Source: Gammaproteobacteria bacterium
GTDB lineage: Bacteria; Pseudomonadota; Gammaproteobacteria; Pseudomonadales; Azotimanducaceae
Length of the DNA stretch: 64,000 nt
Direction: 5' to 3'
Assembly (NCBI GenBank): GCA_009837185.1
Contig: VXUA01000083.1
Coordinates: 120,371 to 184,370, forward strand
Position numbers and translations under genes: made by a program. The notes below the pieces were generated by a model. The model searched no databases, had not been told where the DNA came from, and saw only the letters and a program-made list of their open reading frames with translations. Below are positions 52,940-61,354 of this stretch, piece by piece. Position 1 is the stretch's first letter, and every line of letters begins with the position of its first letter.

Positions 52940-53683
52940 TTACTTGCCACACTCAGGACACGAAGGATTTCGCTTAAGTCCTAATTTTCGCCATTCCATA
53001 CTTTTGGCGTCGAAATAGTGAACCCACCCTATTGAATCGTGAGACAGCTCGCATATCATCTTAAGCGTCTCCAATGCTTGCAATGCACCAATGACTCCCA
53101 CCAAGGGTGCGAAAATTCCGTTTTCAGCGCAATTTTGTGGTTCCGTTGATGGCGATGGATATAAGCAGCGATAACAGGGAGATTCTGCGTTACGTGGGTC
53201 TAGTACCATGACCTGACCTTCCATTCTAATAGCCGCACCTGATACGAGTGGTAAACTAAATTTTCGAGACACCTCGTTGATCGCGAAACGAACCTCAAAA
53301 TTGTCGGTGGCATCAACAATAACGTCAACATCTGGCAACAGGTTCTCGAGTTCTATACTGTCAACACGCATTTGTACCGTAGTGACTTTTGTCTGAGAGT
53401 TTAGTCCGCGTACGGTGCGCCGAACAACATCCACTTTAGCATCTCCAATGCTATCCTCTGTGTGTGCTATTTGTCGTTGTAAGTTTGAAAGCTCCACGAG
53501 ATCGTCGTCCACGAGTGTGAGCTTTCCAACACCGGATGCGGCTAAGTACATCGCCACTGGGCATCCCAGACCACCCAATCCGATAATCGCTACATGGGAC
53601 GAATTGATTTTTTCTTGACCTAATACATCAATCTCTGTTAGCATGATCTGACGACTGTAGCGTAATAACTGTTTATCATCCAC
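52940..53683 (-). CDS. moeB: Molybdopterin-synthase adenylyltransferase MoeB / ThiF family
   Basis: A 247-aa E1-like enzyme that adenylates the C-terminus of MoaD or ThiS. It has GLGGLGCPVAMYLA, DDDLVELSNLQRQ, DATDNF and the zinc cysteine pairs CYRC and CPEC. MoeB and ThiF cannot be separated with certainty by sequence here, though the hemA-prfA-prmC-moeB order is usual for moeB. It overlaps prmC by 8 bp. Confidence 0.88.
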   Translation of the reverse strand: MDDKQLLRYSRQIMLTEIDVLGQEKINSSHVAIIGLGGLGCPVAMYLAASGVGKLTLVDDDLVELSNLQRQIAHTEDSIGDAKVDVVRRTVRGLNSQTKVTTVQMRVDSIELENLLPDVDVIVDATDNFEVRFAINEVSRKFSLPLVSGAAIRMEGQVMVLDPRNAESPCYRCLYPSPSTEPQNCAENGIFAPLVGVIGALQALETLKMICELSHDSIGWVHYFDAKSMEWRKLGLKRNPSCPECGK

Positions 53684-54566
53684 TTGACTGTCCCCACATC
53701 ACCCTTGGTGTGCCCGTATAGTCGCGTCGTTGTTGAATGTTTGTGTATCCATGACCGGCAAACGCCTCTTTGACGCTAGTTTGTTGATCATAGCCGTGTT
53801 CGACAACGAGCCAGCCACGAGGATTCAAGAAATTCATTGCAGAAGAAATTATTTCTTCTAAGTGTTCAAGACCGCTAAGTCCGCCCACCAGCGCAGAGGA
53901 TGGTTCGAATCTTAGATCCCCTTCGTCTAAATGTGGATCGTCTGCCGCGACATAGGGTGGATTTGACGCAATAGTATCAAAGCGTCCTTTTACGTTTTCG
54001 AACCAATTTGAACGCACCATCTCAACTTTAGCCTCATGTTCCCTGCAATTTTCAGCGCAAACTTGCAACGCCCGTTCGTCGTTATCAACTGCAACAACTT
54101 CCAATTCTTTACTCTTGCTGAGAGCAATCGCGATCGCACCAGAACCCGTCCCAAGATCCAATACTCGACCTCTGTCGGTTGTGAGTTCTAAGACTACGTC
54201 AACCAGCGATTCAGTTTCGGATCGTGGAATCAAGACATCAGGTGACACACGAAGGTCTAGCGTTCGAAACATCTCGTAGCCGGTGATGTATGCGATCGGC
54301 TCCCCGCAAAGTCTCCGTTGAACTGCATTATTCAGTTTTTCGACGTCGACGAGAGATAGTAAACGCGCCCGCTCCGTGTATACCTCCGTGAATGACATTC
54401 CGAGTAGCTGCGTTGCTAGCAGCATTGCTTCGTCGGTGCCAACTTGTGCTTTCGCCCGATCGAAGCACTGACCCAACTCAAGCTCGGTTGTACTATTACA
54501 TGACTGAGTCTTCAAGTTTGAGCTCGCGTAGCAAATCGGCTTGATGGACCTGAACAAGTGGATCAA
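53676..54566 (-). CDS. prmC: Peptide chain release factor N5-glutamine methyltransferase PrmC
   Basis: Methylates the GGQ glutamine of release factors. The SAM-binding motif is VLDLGTGSGAIAIAL and the catalytic NPPY is in SNPPYVAADD. The longest frame overlaps prfA by 71 bp and begins with untypical residues, so the true start is probably near 54490; no ATG is available there, and a TTG in LELG is a candidate. It is the modification enzyme for the product of the adjoining prfA. Confidence 0.9.
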   Translation of the reverse strand: MIHLFRSIKPICYASSNLKTQSCNSTTELELGQCFDRAKAQVGTDEAMLLATQLLGMSFTEVYTERARLLSLVDVEKLNNAVQRRLCGEPIAYITGYEMFRTLDLRVSPDVLIPRSETESLVDVVLELTTDRGRVLDLGTGSGAIAIALSKSKELEVVAVDNDERALQVCAENCREHEAKVEMVRSNWFENVKGRFDTIASNPPYVAADDPHLDEGDLRFEPSSALVGGLSGLEHLEEIISSAMNFLNPRGWLVVEHGYDQQTSVKEAFAGHGYTNIQQRRDYTGTPRVMWGQSSG

Positions 54567-55599
54567 TTACTTGGTCCAGCGAACCAGCCAAAATTTCATC
54601 GAGTTTGTACAGTGTTAAGCCGACGCGATGGTCAGTGAGACGTCCTTGAGGAAAGTTGTAAGTACGAATTCGCTCAGATCGATCACCAGAACCTACTTGC
54701 AGCTTTCGATCCTTTGTGCGTGCCTGTTCTTGATCACGCTTTTTTTCATCAAGCAACTTTGACTTAACTAGAGCCAACGCACGTTCTTTGTTTTGATGTT
54801 GAGACCGTTCTTCCTGACATTCAGCTACAACCCCTGTTGGAAGATGAGTGATGCGTACAGCCGAGTCGGTTTTATTGACATGCTGACCACCAGCTCCAGA
54901 GGCTCGGTAAGTGTCGATACGTAGGTCTGAATCTTTCACTTCGACCTCTGTAAGTTCCTCAATTTCGGGCAAAATGGCTACGGTACAAGCGGAGGTATGC
55001 ACACGACCTTGCGACTCGGTTATTGGAATCCGCTGAACCCGATGAACGCCCGATTCAAACTTTAAACGGGAAAAGACATCGCTACCGGTGATACGAAAGA
55101 TGGCTTCCTTAAAACCACCTTGAGGTGTAGGCTTTACGCTAATAAGTCGCGCAATCCATCCCTGAGATTGGGCGTAACGATCGTACATTTTGACCAAGTC
55201 CCCTGCAAACAACGCGGCTTCATCGCCGCCGGTACCTGCTCGGATTTCAAGATACACATTGGCTGTATCATCAGGATCAGCGGGCAACAACAATTTTTCG
55301 ACATTGCTAACCGCTTCTTCAAGGAGTGGGGACAATTGGTCAATCTCATCCTGGGCGAGGAGTCGCATCTCTCCGTCTTGTGAATTGAGCAATTCTTTTG
55401 CACTCTCAACGTCAGCTTCAATAGTTCTCAACTTATCGTACGCGCTGACGATTGGTTCGAGCTCTGCATACTCTTGGGAAAGAGATTTAAACTGATCTTT
55501 GTCGTCCACTACATCCGGATCTCCAAGCAGAGCTTGAATTTCGACAGACCGATCCGTACATTCCTCTAAACGCTGTACGATGCGCTCGGCTAAAGGCAT
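54496..55599 (-). CDS. prfA: Peptide chain release factor 1
   Basis: A 367-aa release factor for UAA and UAG. The tripeptide region is around RIPITESQGR and the GGQ motif lies in ASGAGGQHVNKTDS. It overlaps hemA upstream by 10 bp and prmC downstream, a classic gammaproteobacterial order. The length is close to the usual 360. Confidence 0.95.
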   Translation of the reverse strand: MPLAERIVQRLEECTDRSVEIQALLGDPDVVDDKDQFKSLSQEYAELEPIVSAYDKLRTIEADVESAKELLNSQDGEMRLLAQDEIDQLSPLLEEAVSNVEKLLLPADPDDTANVYLEIRAGTGGDEAALFAGDLVKMYDRYAQSQGWIARLISVKPTPQGGFKEAIFRITGSDVFSRLKFESGVHRVQRIPITESQGRVHTSACTVAILPEIEELTEVEVKDSDLRIDTYRASGAGGQHVNKTDSAVRITHLPTGVVAECQEERSQHQNKERALALVKSKLLDEKKRDQEQARTKDRKLQVGSGDRSERIRTYNFPQGRLTDHRVGLTLYKLDEILAGSLDQVIDPLVQVHQADLLRELKLEDSVM

Positions 55600-56867
55600 T
55601 CCTCGAGTCCGTAAGCCTCATGTAAGTGACGTAACAGTTCGATGTCACCATTGGCACTGGCGTTCCGCAGTGCAATCGTCGGCGGGTGCGCTAACTTCAT
55701 AGTGAGCGTGTGGGCTAAATTCGCGATGACTTCTTGCGGATCTTCACCAGCTTCTAAGCGCGCGATAGCGTCCCGGGCTTCTTGATCTCTAATGGACTCC
55801 AGATTTTTTCGAAACTGAGCAACTACATGGGAGTGATTTCGAACTCGGGTGTTTTGTTCTAAATCTAGACCACCTTCAAGAATAATTTTTTCTGCTTTGG
55901 CAACCTGTTGCTGGCGTAATGCTAGGTTTGAACGAACGATTGATGACAGATCGTCAATCGTGTACACATAGACATCTTTTAATTGATCTACAAATGGATC
56001 AACGTCTCGAGGTACAGCTAGGTCGGCGACAAAGAACGGTCGGTGTCGGCGTTTTTTATGCGCTTCGGCTACAACTTCTCTACTGACCACCGGCGTTGGG
56101 CTGTTCGTCGAGCTAATAAGTAAGTCATACTTATGTAAGTGTTCGCCAAATTCGGTTAGTGGAATCGCTTCACCACCTCGTTCTGCAACAAGCTGTTGGG
56201 CATGAACAAGCGTTCGGTTCGCGACCCCGATAGACTGAATTCCAGCAGAGCGTAGATGTTGTGCCACTAACTTTATGGTCGCACCGGCACCGATTAACAT
56301 CGCTTGTAATGATTCAAAGTCCGAAAAGATCTGTTGTGCGCGTGTTATTGTTGCCTGCGCGATAGACATGGAGTGTTGTCCAATCTCAGTACGAGATCGA
56401 ATTTTCTTACATGTCTGAGTAGTTGTCAGTGCTACTTGGTCTAAGTATTTGCCAGTGGTTTCAGCAACCTGTGCTTCTCGGTAAGCGAACTTATACTGGC
56501 CGAATATTTCGGGCTCTCCTAAGATTTGAGAATCCAAACCAGCTGCTACACGCATAATGTGCTGTACCGCAATTTGATCCCAATGAACATAGGTCTTGTT
56601 CTCAAGTTCCGATAGCGCGATATTGCGATATCCCGCCAACCAGCGATTTAGTTGATCGCCCAAAATCAATTTGTTTGGTGGAGATTGCACCGCGCAATGC
56701 ACTTCGGTTCGATTGCATGTGGAGAGTATCATGGCTTCTTCGACGCACGAAATAGATTCGAGTAGATGATGCAGTGCGCCTTGAAGCTGCTGAGGTAGAA
56801 TGCTCGCTCGCCCACGTAAATCGATGTCCGCATTCCGGTGATTAAGACCGAAGGCAACAATCGACAT
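55590..56867 (-). CDS. hemA: Glutamyl-tRNA reductase
   Basis: First committed step of tetrapyrrole synthesis by the C5 pathway. It has 425 aa from the ATG at 56867; a TTG-start extension to 56894 is unlikely. Key parts are GLNHRNADIDLR, the catalytic Cys in ILSTCNRTEV, GEPEIFGQYK, and the NADPH-binding GAGATIKLVAQHL. The usual first gene of hemA-prfA-prmC. Confidence 0.95.
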   Translation of the reverse strand: MSIVAFGLNHRNADIDLRGRASILPQQLQGALHHLLESISCVEEAMILSTCNRTEVHCAVQSPPNKLILGDQLNRWLAGYRNIALSELENKTYVHWDQIAVQHIMRVAAGLDSQILGEPEIFGQYKFAYREAQVAETTGKYLDQVALTTTQTCKKIRSRTEIGQHSMSIAQATITRAQQIFSDFESLQAMLIGAGATIKLVAQHLRSAGIQSIGVANRTLVHAQQLVAERGGEAIPLTEFGEHLHKYDLLISSTNSPTPVVSREVVAEAHKKRRHRPFFVADLAVPRDVDPFVDQLKDVYVYTIDDLSSIVRSNLALRQQQVAKAEKIILEGGLDLEQNTRVRNHSHVVAQFRKNLESIRDQEARDAIARLEAGEDPQEVIANLAHTLTMKLAHPPTIALRNASANGDIELLRHLHEAYGLEECL

Positions 56868-56968
56868 TATAGTATATATATATGTACATTTCAATATGGA
56901 AAATCGTTAAAAAATTATACGAACACTGGGGTGTATCGCATTCGCGTAATTCTCAGGGGACTAGTGGC

Positions 56969-57529
56969 TTGGTTCTTAAGTCCCTGACGGTTGGAGCTGG
57001 AATATTCTTGGTGGCTTCCTGCCAGTTTTTTCCAGAATCCGAGTTGCTACCTCAAGAAGAAGCAACGAGGACGTATCAAGGAAGAATCGCGTTCAAACAG
57101 CCGGATCAATCCTTCGTAACAATTTTTCGTTGGCTGGAATCTGGTTCTGCTTTTCAACTGACTCTGCGTGATCGACTCGCCCTAGGTGGTGTGCGTGTGC
57201 AAGGGAACGAGAGCCTTGCAACGATCGAATATTCCAATGGAGACAAAGAAGAAGGTGTGGATTTGGATGATTGGATTGAGTCAAACTTAGGGATCTCTTT
57301 GCCCTTCGAAGAACTGTGGAAGTGCCTTTCCATGAAGTGTAAGCTCATTGATGAGGCGACGCAACGAGAGTACGACTCGTACGGTAGACTAGAACGTTTT
57401 TCCAGTGATCAATGGACTTTCAAGTTTTTTTACAAAGAAAAAGACCTTGACTCTACGGCATTAAAAAAACTTGAAATGAGTAAAGACGACACGAAAATTA
57501 GAATTTTTTTCACCAAGTTCGAGAACTAG
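56969..57529 (+). CDS. lolB: Outer-membrane lipoprotein receptor LolB
   Basis: Accepts lipoproteins from LolA and inserts them into the outer membrane. Lipobox VASC follows a hydrophobic segment (LTVGAGIFLVASC). With the TTG at 56969 (behind AGGGGA) the lipid Cys is residue 18, a normal signal length. An ATG at 56882 would add 29 residues, lacks a Shine-Dalgarno sequence and would sit only 14 bp from the hemA start. The body shows YQGRIAFKQPDQSFVTIFRW in pieces and RLALGGVRVQG. ispE, its usual neighbour, is absent. Confidence 0.8.
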   Translation: MVLKSLTVGAGIFLVASCQFFPESELLPQEEATRTYQGRIAFKQPDQSFVTIFRWLESGSAFQLTLRDRLALGGVRVQGNESLATIEYSNGDKEEGVDLDDWIESNLGISLPFEELWKCLSMKCKLIDEATQREYDSYGRLERFSSDQWTFKFFYKEKDLDSTALKKLEMSKDDTKIRIFFTKFEN

Positions 57530-57638
57530 TCCTGCTTTCTGGTTCCGTTTCTCTAACCAGGAGCAATCACTATAGCACTACAACACCGCTTAATTGAATT
57601 GACTGCGTATACTGCCTAGTTAAAATTCCGCGCTTTCT

Positions 57639-57713
57639 TGGGGTGTGGCCAAGCGGTAAGGCAACGGGCTTTGAACCCGTCATTCGCAGGTTCGAATCCT
57701 GCCACCCCAGCCA
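57639..57713 (+). tRNA. tRNA-Gln(TTG)
   Basis: A 75-nt cloverleaf with acceptor TGGGGTG/CACCCCA, discriminator G and encoded CCA. The anticodon stem CGGG/CCCG encloses CTTTGAA, giving anticodon TTG for CAA. T-arm GGTTCGAATCC. tRNA-Gln between lolB/ispE and prs/rplY is a common gammaproteobacterial arrangement. Confidence 0.95.
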
Positions 57714-57746
57714 ATTTTATATTCCGATTTCTTAGAGAGATAAAAC

Positions 57747-58421
57747 ATGTCAGAAGCGCTCAGCTTTAATGTTGAAAAAAGAACAGGACTAGGTAAAGGG
57801 CATGCTCGTCGATTACGACGACTAGACGACAAAGTGCCCGGCGTCGTGTATGGTGGAGACCAGCCAACAGTATATTTCTCCATCGACTATCGCCATGTAG
57901 CAAAAGCGATTCAATCCGAAGCTTTCTACTCCCAAGTGCTAGAACTTGTTGTAGGAAGAAAGAAAGAGCGAGTTGTGTTGCGAGAATTGCAACGAAATCC
58001 AGCGTCCGACAAGGTATTGCATATTGACTTTCTTCGAATTCGTGAAGACCGTGCGATCAATATTTCCGTACCGATCCACTACTTAAACGAGGACAACTGT
58101 CATGGCGTGCGGTTGCAGAGCGGGGTAATTTCCAAGAATCTAACCGAAATCGAAGTCAGTTGTTTACCCAAAGACTTGCCTGAGTACATTCCAATAGATT
58201 TGGAACATGTCGAACTAGGCACGACCATTCACTTGTCCGATTTAGAACTATCGGATGGCGTAGACATTGTTTCGCTTACCCATGGAGAAGAGCACGATAT
58301 CCTTGTAGTTTCAGTTCACCTGCCACGAGGTGGTGCTGTTGAAGAGGAAGAAGTAGAGCAAGAAGAAGAGGAAGATATCGTTGAGGAGGATGAACCCACT
58401 CCCGACGAAGATGAATCATGA
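57747..58421 (+). CDS. rplY: 50S ribosomal protein L25/general stress protein Ctc
   Basis: A 224-aa two-domain L25 that binds 5S rRNA. The N-terminal domain shows GKGHARRLRRLDDKVPGVVYGG in pieces and VLRELQRNP, and the TL5-type C-terminal domain ends in a Glu/Asp-rich tail of about 35 residues. GAGAGA lies upstream of the ATG. It precedes pth with a 9-bp gap. Confidence 0.93.
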   Translation: MSEALSFNVEKRTGLGKGHARRLRRLDDKVPGVVYGGDQPTVYFSIDYRHVAKAIQSEAFYSQVLELVVGRKKERVVLRELQRNPASDKVLHIDFLRIREDRAINISVPIHYLNEDNCHGVRLQSGVISKNLTEIEVSCLPKDLPEYIPIDLEHVELGTTIHLSDLELSDGVDIVSLTHGEEHDILVVSVHLPRGGAVEEEEVEQEEEEDIVEEDEPTPDEDES

Positions 58422-58430
58422 GTTAGTTAG

Positions 58431-59087
58431 GTGTTGTCGATTTTTGACAAGCTAAGAGAGTGGCGTCGTTCCTCCAAAGAACAACAATCGACACAATCGA
58501 CTCCTTCCCTTCAGCTCATCGTTGGACTCGGTAATCCGGGATCAAACTATTTAAATACGCGTCATAACGCCGGCGAACGTTGGGTCCGAGCACTCGCGGC
58601 TGAGCACGCGATTGCATTAAAGAACGATTCGCGATTCAAAGGAGAGATTGGTCATGGGAGGATTCTGGATCGCGAAGTCCGCGTGTTAATTCCCAGCACG
58701 TTCATGAACCTTTCTGGTCAAAGTGTCTCGGCACTCATTCGATACTTTAAGATTTCACCAACGAAGATGCTTGTCGTACATGATGAGGTAGCTTTTCCAA
58801 CAGGTGTATCGAAGCTGAAGGTTAGCGGTGGTCTAAACGGACACCGAGGATTGGAGAGTATTGTGCAAGCACTCGGTGGCGACAAAGACTTCGCACGACT
58901 TCGAATTGGTGTAGGACATCCAGGTGACGCTAATTCTCTGTCGGCATATCTGACAAAACATCAAATGCCCCGAGGTGAACGAGAGCTTGCCGCATCCTCG
59001 GCTGCCATCGAAACCGACGCCTTTGAGGCTCTGCTGGACGGCGAAATGCAACGCGCTATGGGACTGTTCCACTCAAGTAGCTCTTAG
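58431..59087 (+). CDS. pth: Peptidyl-tRNA hydrolase
   Basis: Recycles peptidyl-tRNA. The 218-aa frame begins with GTG at 58431; the family core begins at LIVGLGNPGSNY, about residue 29, so the first residues are an extension. The catalytic His is in NTRHNAG, with Asn in FMNLSGQS, Asp in VHDEVAF and Asn in SGGLNGHRG. The order rplY-pth-ychF is typical. Confidence 0.94.
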   Translation: MLSIFDKLREWRRSSKEQQSTQSTPSLQLIVGLGNPGSNYLNTRHNAGERWVRALAAEHAIALKNDSRFKGEIGHGRILDREVRVLIPSTFMNLSGQSVSALIRYFKISPTKMLVVHDEVAFPTGVSKLKVSGGLNGHRGLESIVQALGGDKDFARLRIGVGHPGDANSLSAYLTKHQMPRGERELAASSAAIETDAFEALLDGEMQRAMGLFHSSSS

Positions 59088-59120
59088 CACACCTCCCTCT
59101 TGGGCGACTGAAATCAACTG

Positions 59121-60209
59121 ATGGGCTTCGCTTGCGGAATTGTCGGGCTACCAAATGTGGGTAAGTCCACCCTGTTCAATGCACTCACGAACGCTGGGGC
59201 TTCCGCGCAACCCTTTCCGTTTTGTACGATCGATGCGAATGTTGGCGTCGTCCCTGTCCCTGACCCTCGACTCGAACAGCTGAGTGCGATCGTAAAACCG
59301 CACCGTACTACTCCAACATCGTTGACGTTTGTAGACATCGCAGGATTGATTCACGGTGCATCTCACGGTGAAGGACTAGGAAATAGATTCTTAGCTCACA
59401 TTCGGGAAGTAGATGCCATCGCCCATGTGGTAAGATGCTTTGAGGATGAGAACATCGCTCACGTGTCCGGATCTGTGAATCCAAAACGAGATATAGAAGT
59501 CATCAATACGGAACTCATACTCGCAGACCTCGAAACCGTCGACCGAACGCAAATGAAATTAGCAAAACTAGCAAAGGCTGGGGACAAAGAAGCAAGGAAT
59601 ACTGTCGAATTTCTACATTGGCTGAGTCCGCTATTGAACGAGGGAACCGTAGTGCGTTCCATGCAACTTGACCCCGTGCAACTAGAAGTGCTACAGTCAA
59701 TTTCCTTGCTTACATCCAAACCAATTTTTTATGTGGCTAACGTGGCTGAACAAGAGCCAGATAATGACTTTGTCAGCGAAGTTCGAAAGCTTGCATCTGA
59801 AGAAAATGCAGAGTGTGTCGTGATCTGTAGTGTCCTAGAGGAAGAACTACAAACCCTATCACCGGCTGATCGCGCAGAGTATTTGAAAGAACTCGAGATT
59901 TCAGAAACAGGATTAGACAAAGTCGTGCGAACTGGGTATTCGCTGTTGCACCTCCACCATTTTTTTACCACGAACGACAACGAAGTACGCGCGTGGACGA
60001 TCCCTGTAGGGACCAAAACGATAAAAGCCGCGGGAAAAGTTCATTCAGACTTTGAACGGGGGTTTATTCGTGCAGAAGTCATTTCCCATGCAGACTTTAT
60101 TAGTTCAAAGGGCGAACAAGGCGCAAAATCCGCGGGCAAAATGCGTTTAGAAGGGAAAGACTATGTAGTCGCCGACGGCGACGTGATATATTTTCGCTTT
60201 AATGTCTGA
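59121..60209 (+). CDS. ychF: Redox-regulated ATPase YchF (OLA1 family)
   Basis: A 362-aa Obg-family P-loop protein that prefers ATP. G1 is GLPNVGKST, then DIAGLIHGASHGEGLGN (G3 region) and the atypical G4 NVAE that explains ATP preference. The TGS domain is at the C-terminus, with the final YVVADGDVIYFRFNV. It binds ribosomes and responds to oxidative stress. Confidence 0.95.
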   Translation: MGFACGIVGLPNVGKSTLFNALTNAGASAQPFPFCTIDANVGVVPVPDPRLEQLSAIVKPHRTTPTSLTFVDIAGLIHGASHGEGLGNRFLAHIREVDAIAHVVRCFEDENIAHVSGSVNPKRDIEVINTELILADLETVDRTQMKLAKLAKAGDKEARNTVEFLHWLSPLLNEGTVVRSMQLDPVQLEVLQSISLLTSKPIFYVANVAEQEPDNDFVSEVRKLASEENAECVVICSVLEEELQTLSPADRAEYLKELEISETGLDKVVRTGYSLLHLHHFFTTNDNEVRAWTIPVGTKTIKAAGKVHSDFERGFIRAEVISHADFISSKGEQGAKSAGKMRLEGKDYVVADGDVIYFRFNV

Positions 60210-60227
60210 CCACGATTACCACACAGA

Positions 60228-60671
60228 CTAGTCGCTACCTACACTAGGCTCGAACGTCTTGTACTTTGTTTTCATGTAGACGACCGATTCCTTAATTAGA
60301 TCATAGAGTACTTCTCGATCGACATCCTCCAGTTTGTTCAAGTACAAACAAGAACGCCCGGTTTTGTACTTGCCTAACTTGGACATGAGGTGTTCGAAGT
60401 CTGAAAAACCGGGCATGATGTAAACGGTCACATTTCGAGCCCTAGGAGAGACGCTAACCAATGCCCACTCCCCTTGTCGACCACTACGATAGTGGTAACG
60501 ATACGCGCCATAACCGATAATGCTTGTACCCCACATTTTCGGCGAAGAACCAGTAACTTCTTCCATCATACCCATGATCTCACGGGTATCCTGCCGTTTC
60601 TTGTCGTCTGTGATGCTTGCGAGAAAATCATCAACGCTAGCAGCGTTAGGTTTGGTTTTATTTTCTGTCAT
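60228..60671 (-). CDS. DUF1801 domain protein
   Basis: A 147-aa cytoplasmic protein with the DUF1801 (YdhG-like) fold: PKMWGTSIIGYGAYRYHYRSG in pieces, then SPRARNVTVYIMPGF and YKTGRSCLYLNKLEDVD. It overlaps the DoxX gene by 14 bp. Some relatives are called iron-chaperone-like, but function is not settled. Confidence 0.82.
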   Translation of the reverse strand: MTENKTKPNAASVDDFLASITDDKKRQDTREIMGMMEEVTGSSPKMWGTSIIGYGAYRYHYRSGRQGEWALVSVSPRARNVTVYIMPGFSDFEHLMSKLGKYKTGRSCLYLNKLEDVDREVLYDLIKESVVYMKTKYKTFEPSVGSD

Positions 60672-61290
60672 CGTGAGTTAACTTCCATCTATTGAGTCCT
60701 TTTGAAAGCCAGTAATCGACACTAACGTAGCGACCGCCTCCGAAGAAAAACAGTACTAGTAGCATAACGAAGTAAGTAATCGCTAACTGCATCCCATTGT
60801 TCAATAACGTGATCCTGCCAGAACTAGTTAATCGTTTGTAATCTCCGTGTTCCTTGACGATTCGAATGATCTCCGCTTTCTTGGGTTTGGCTTCCATCAC
60901 CCGTTCATTTGCAAGCCAGGAGGAACTGTCCGACAAAGTTAACCAGCCATTGTCTCCGTGCACGAGAAATGCGGCAACCAGCATGGTGATCATCAATGGT
61001 ATCGTCACCAATCGAATGAACCAACCGATCAACAGCAATATGGCCCCACCAAATTCTGCTAAGCCAGCAAGAACAACCATCAACCAAGGAAAGGGTAGTC
61101 CTAGTGAGTCACCGAACCACTCTAAGTGATATTCAAAATTTACAAATTTTTTCCACCCAGATTGAAGCATGATCGGGAACAAATAGATGCGTAACGCCAA
61201 CAAGGGAAGGCCAGAACCATGACTGATAGCTCCTAAGAACCAACTGTACCCTTTTTCGAATGTGGAAACAATCTGTCGTACCATCAACAT
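60658..61290 (-). CDS. DoxX family membrane protein
   Basis: A 210-aa DoxX-like protein with four TM helices, including LLALRIYLFPIMLQSGWKK, LVVLAGLAEFGGAILLLIG in pieces, and ITYFVMLLVLFFFGGGRYV. GGAGAAA precedes two possible ATGs; the second (61284) has better spacing. Its polar loop of about 45 residues before the last TM is longer than in most DoxX proteins. Substrate or partner unknown. Confidence 0.83.
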   Translation of the reverse strand: MLMVRQIVSTFEKGYSWFLGAISHGSGLPLLALRIYLFPIMLQSGWKKFVNFEYHLEWFGDSLGLPFPWLMVVLAGLAEFGGAILLLIGWFIRLVTIPLMITMLVAAFLVHGDNGWLTLSDSSSWLANERVMEAKPKKAEIIRIVKEHGDYKRLTSSGRITLLNNGMQLAITYFVMLLVLFFFGGGRYVSVDYWLSKGLNRWKLTHDDRK

Positions 61291-61354
61291 TTTCTCCTAA
61301 ACAACTCAGCCACAACTATGACCCGTTGCATTGTAATAGTGCAATAGGCTAGAC

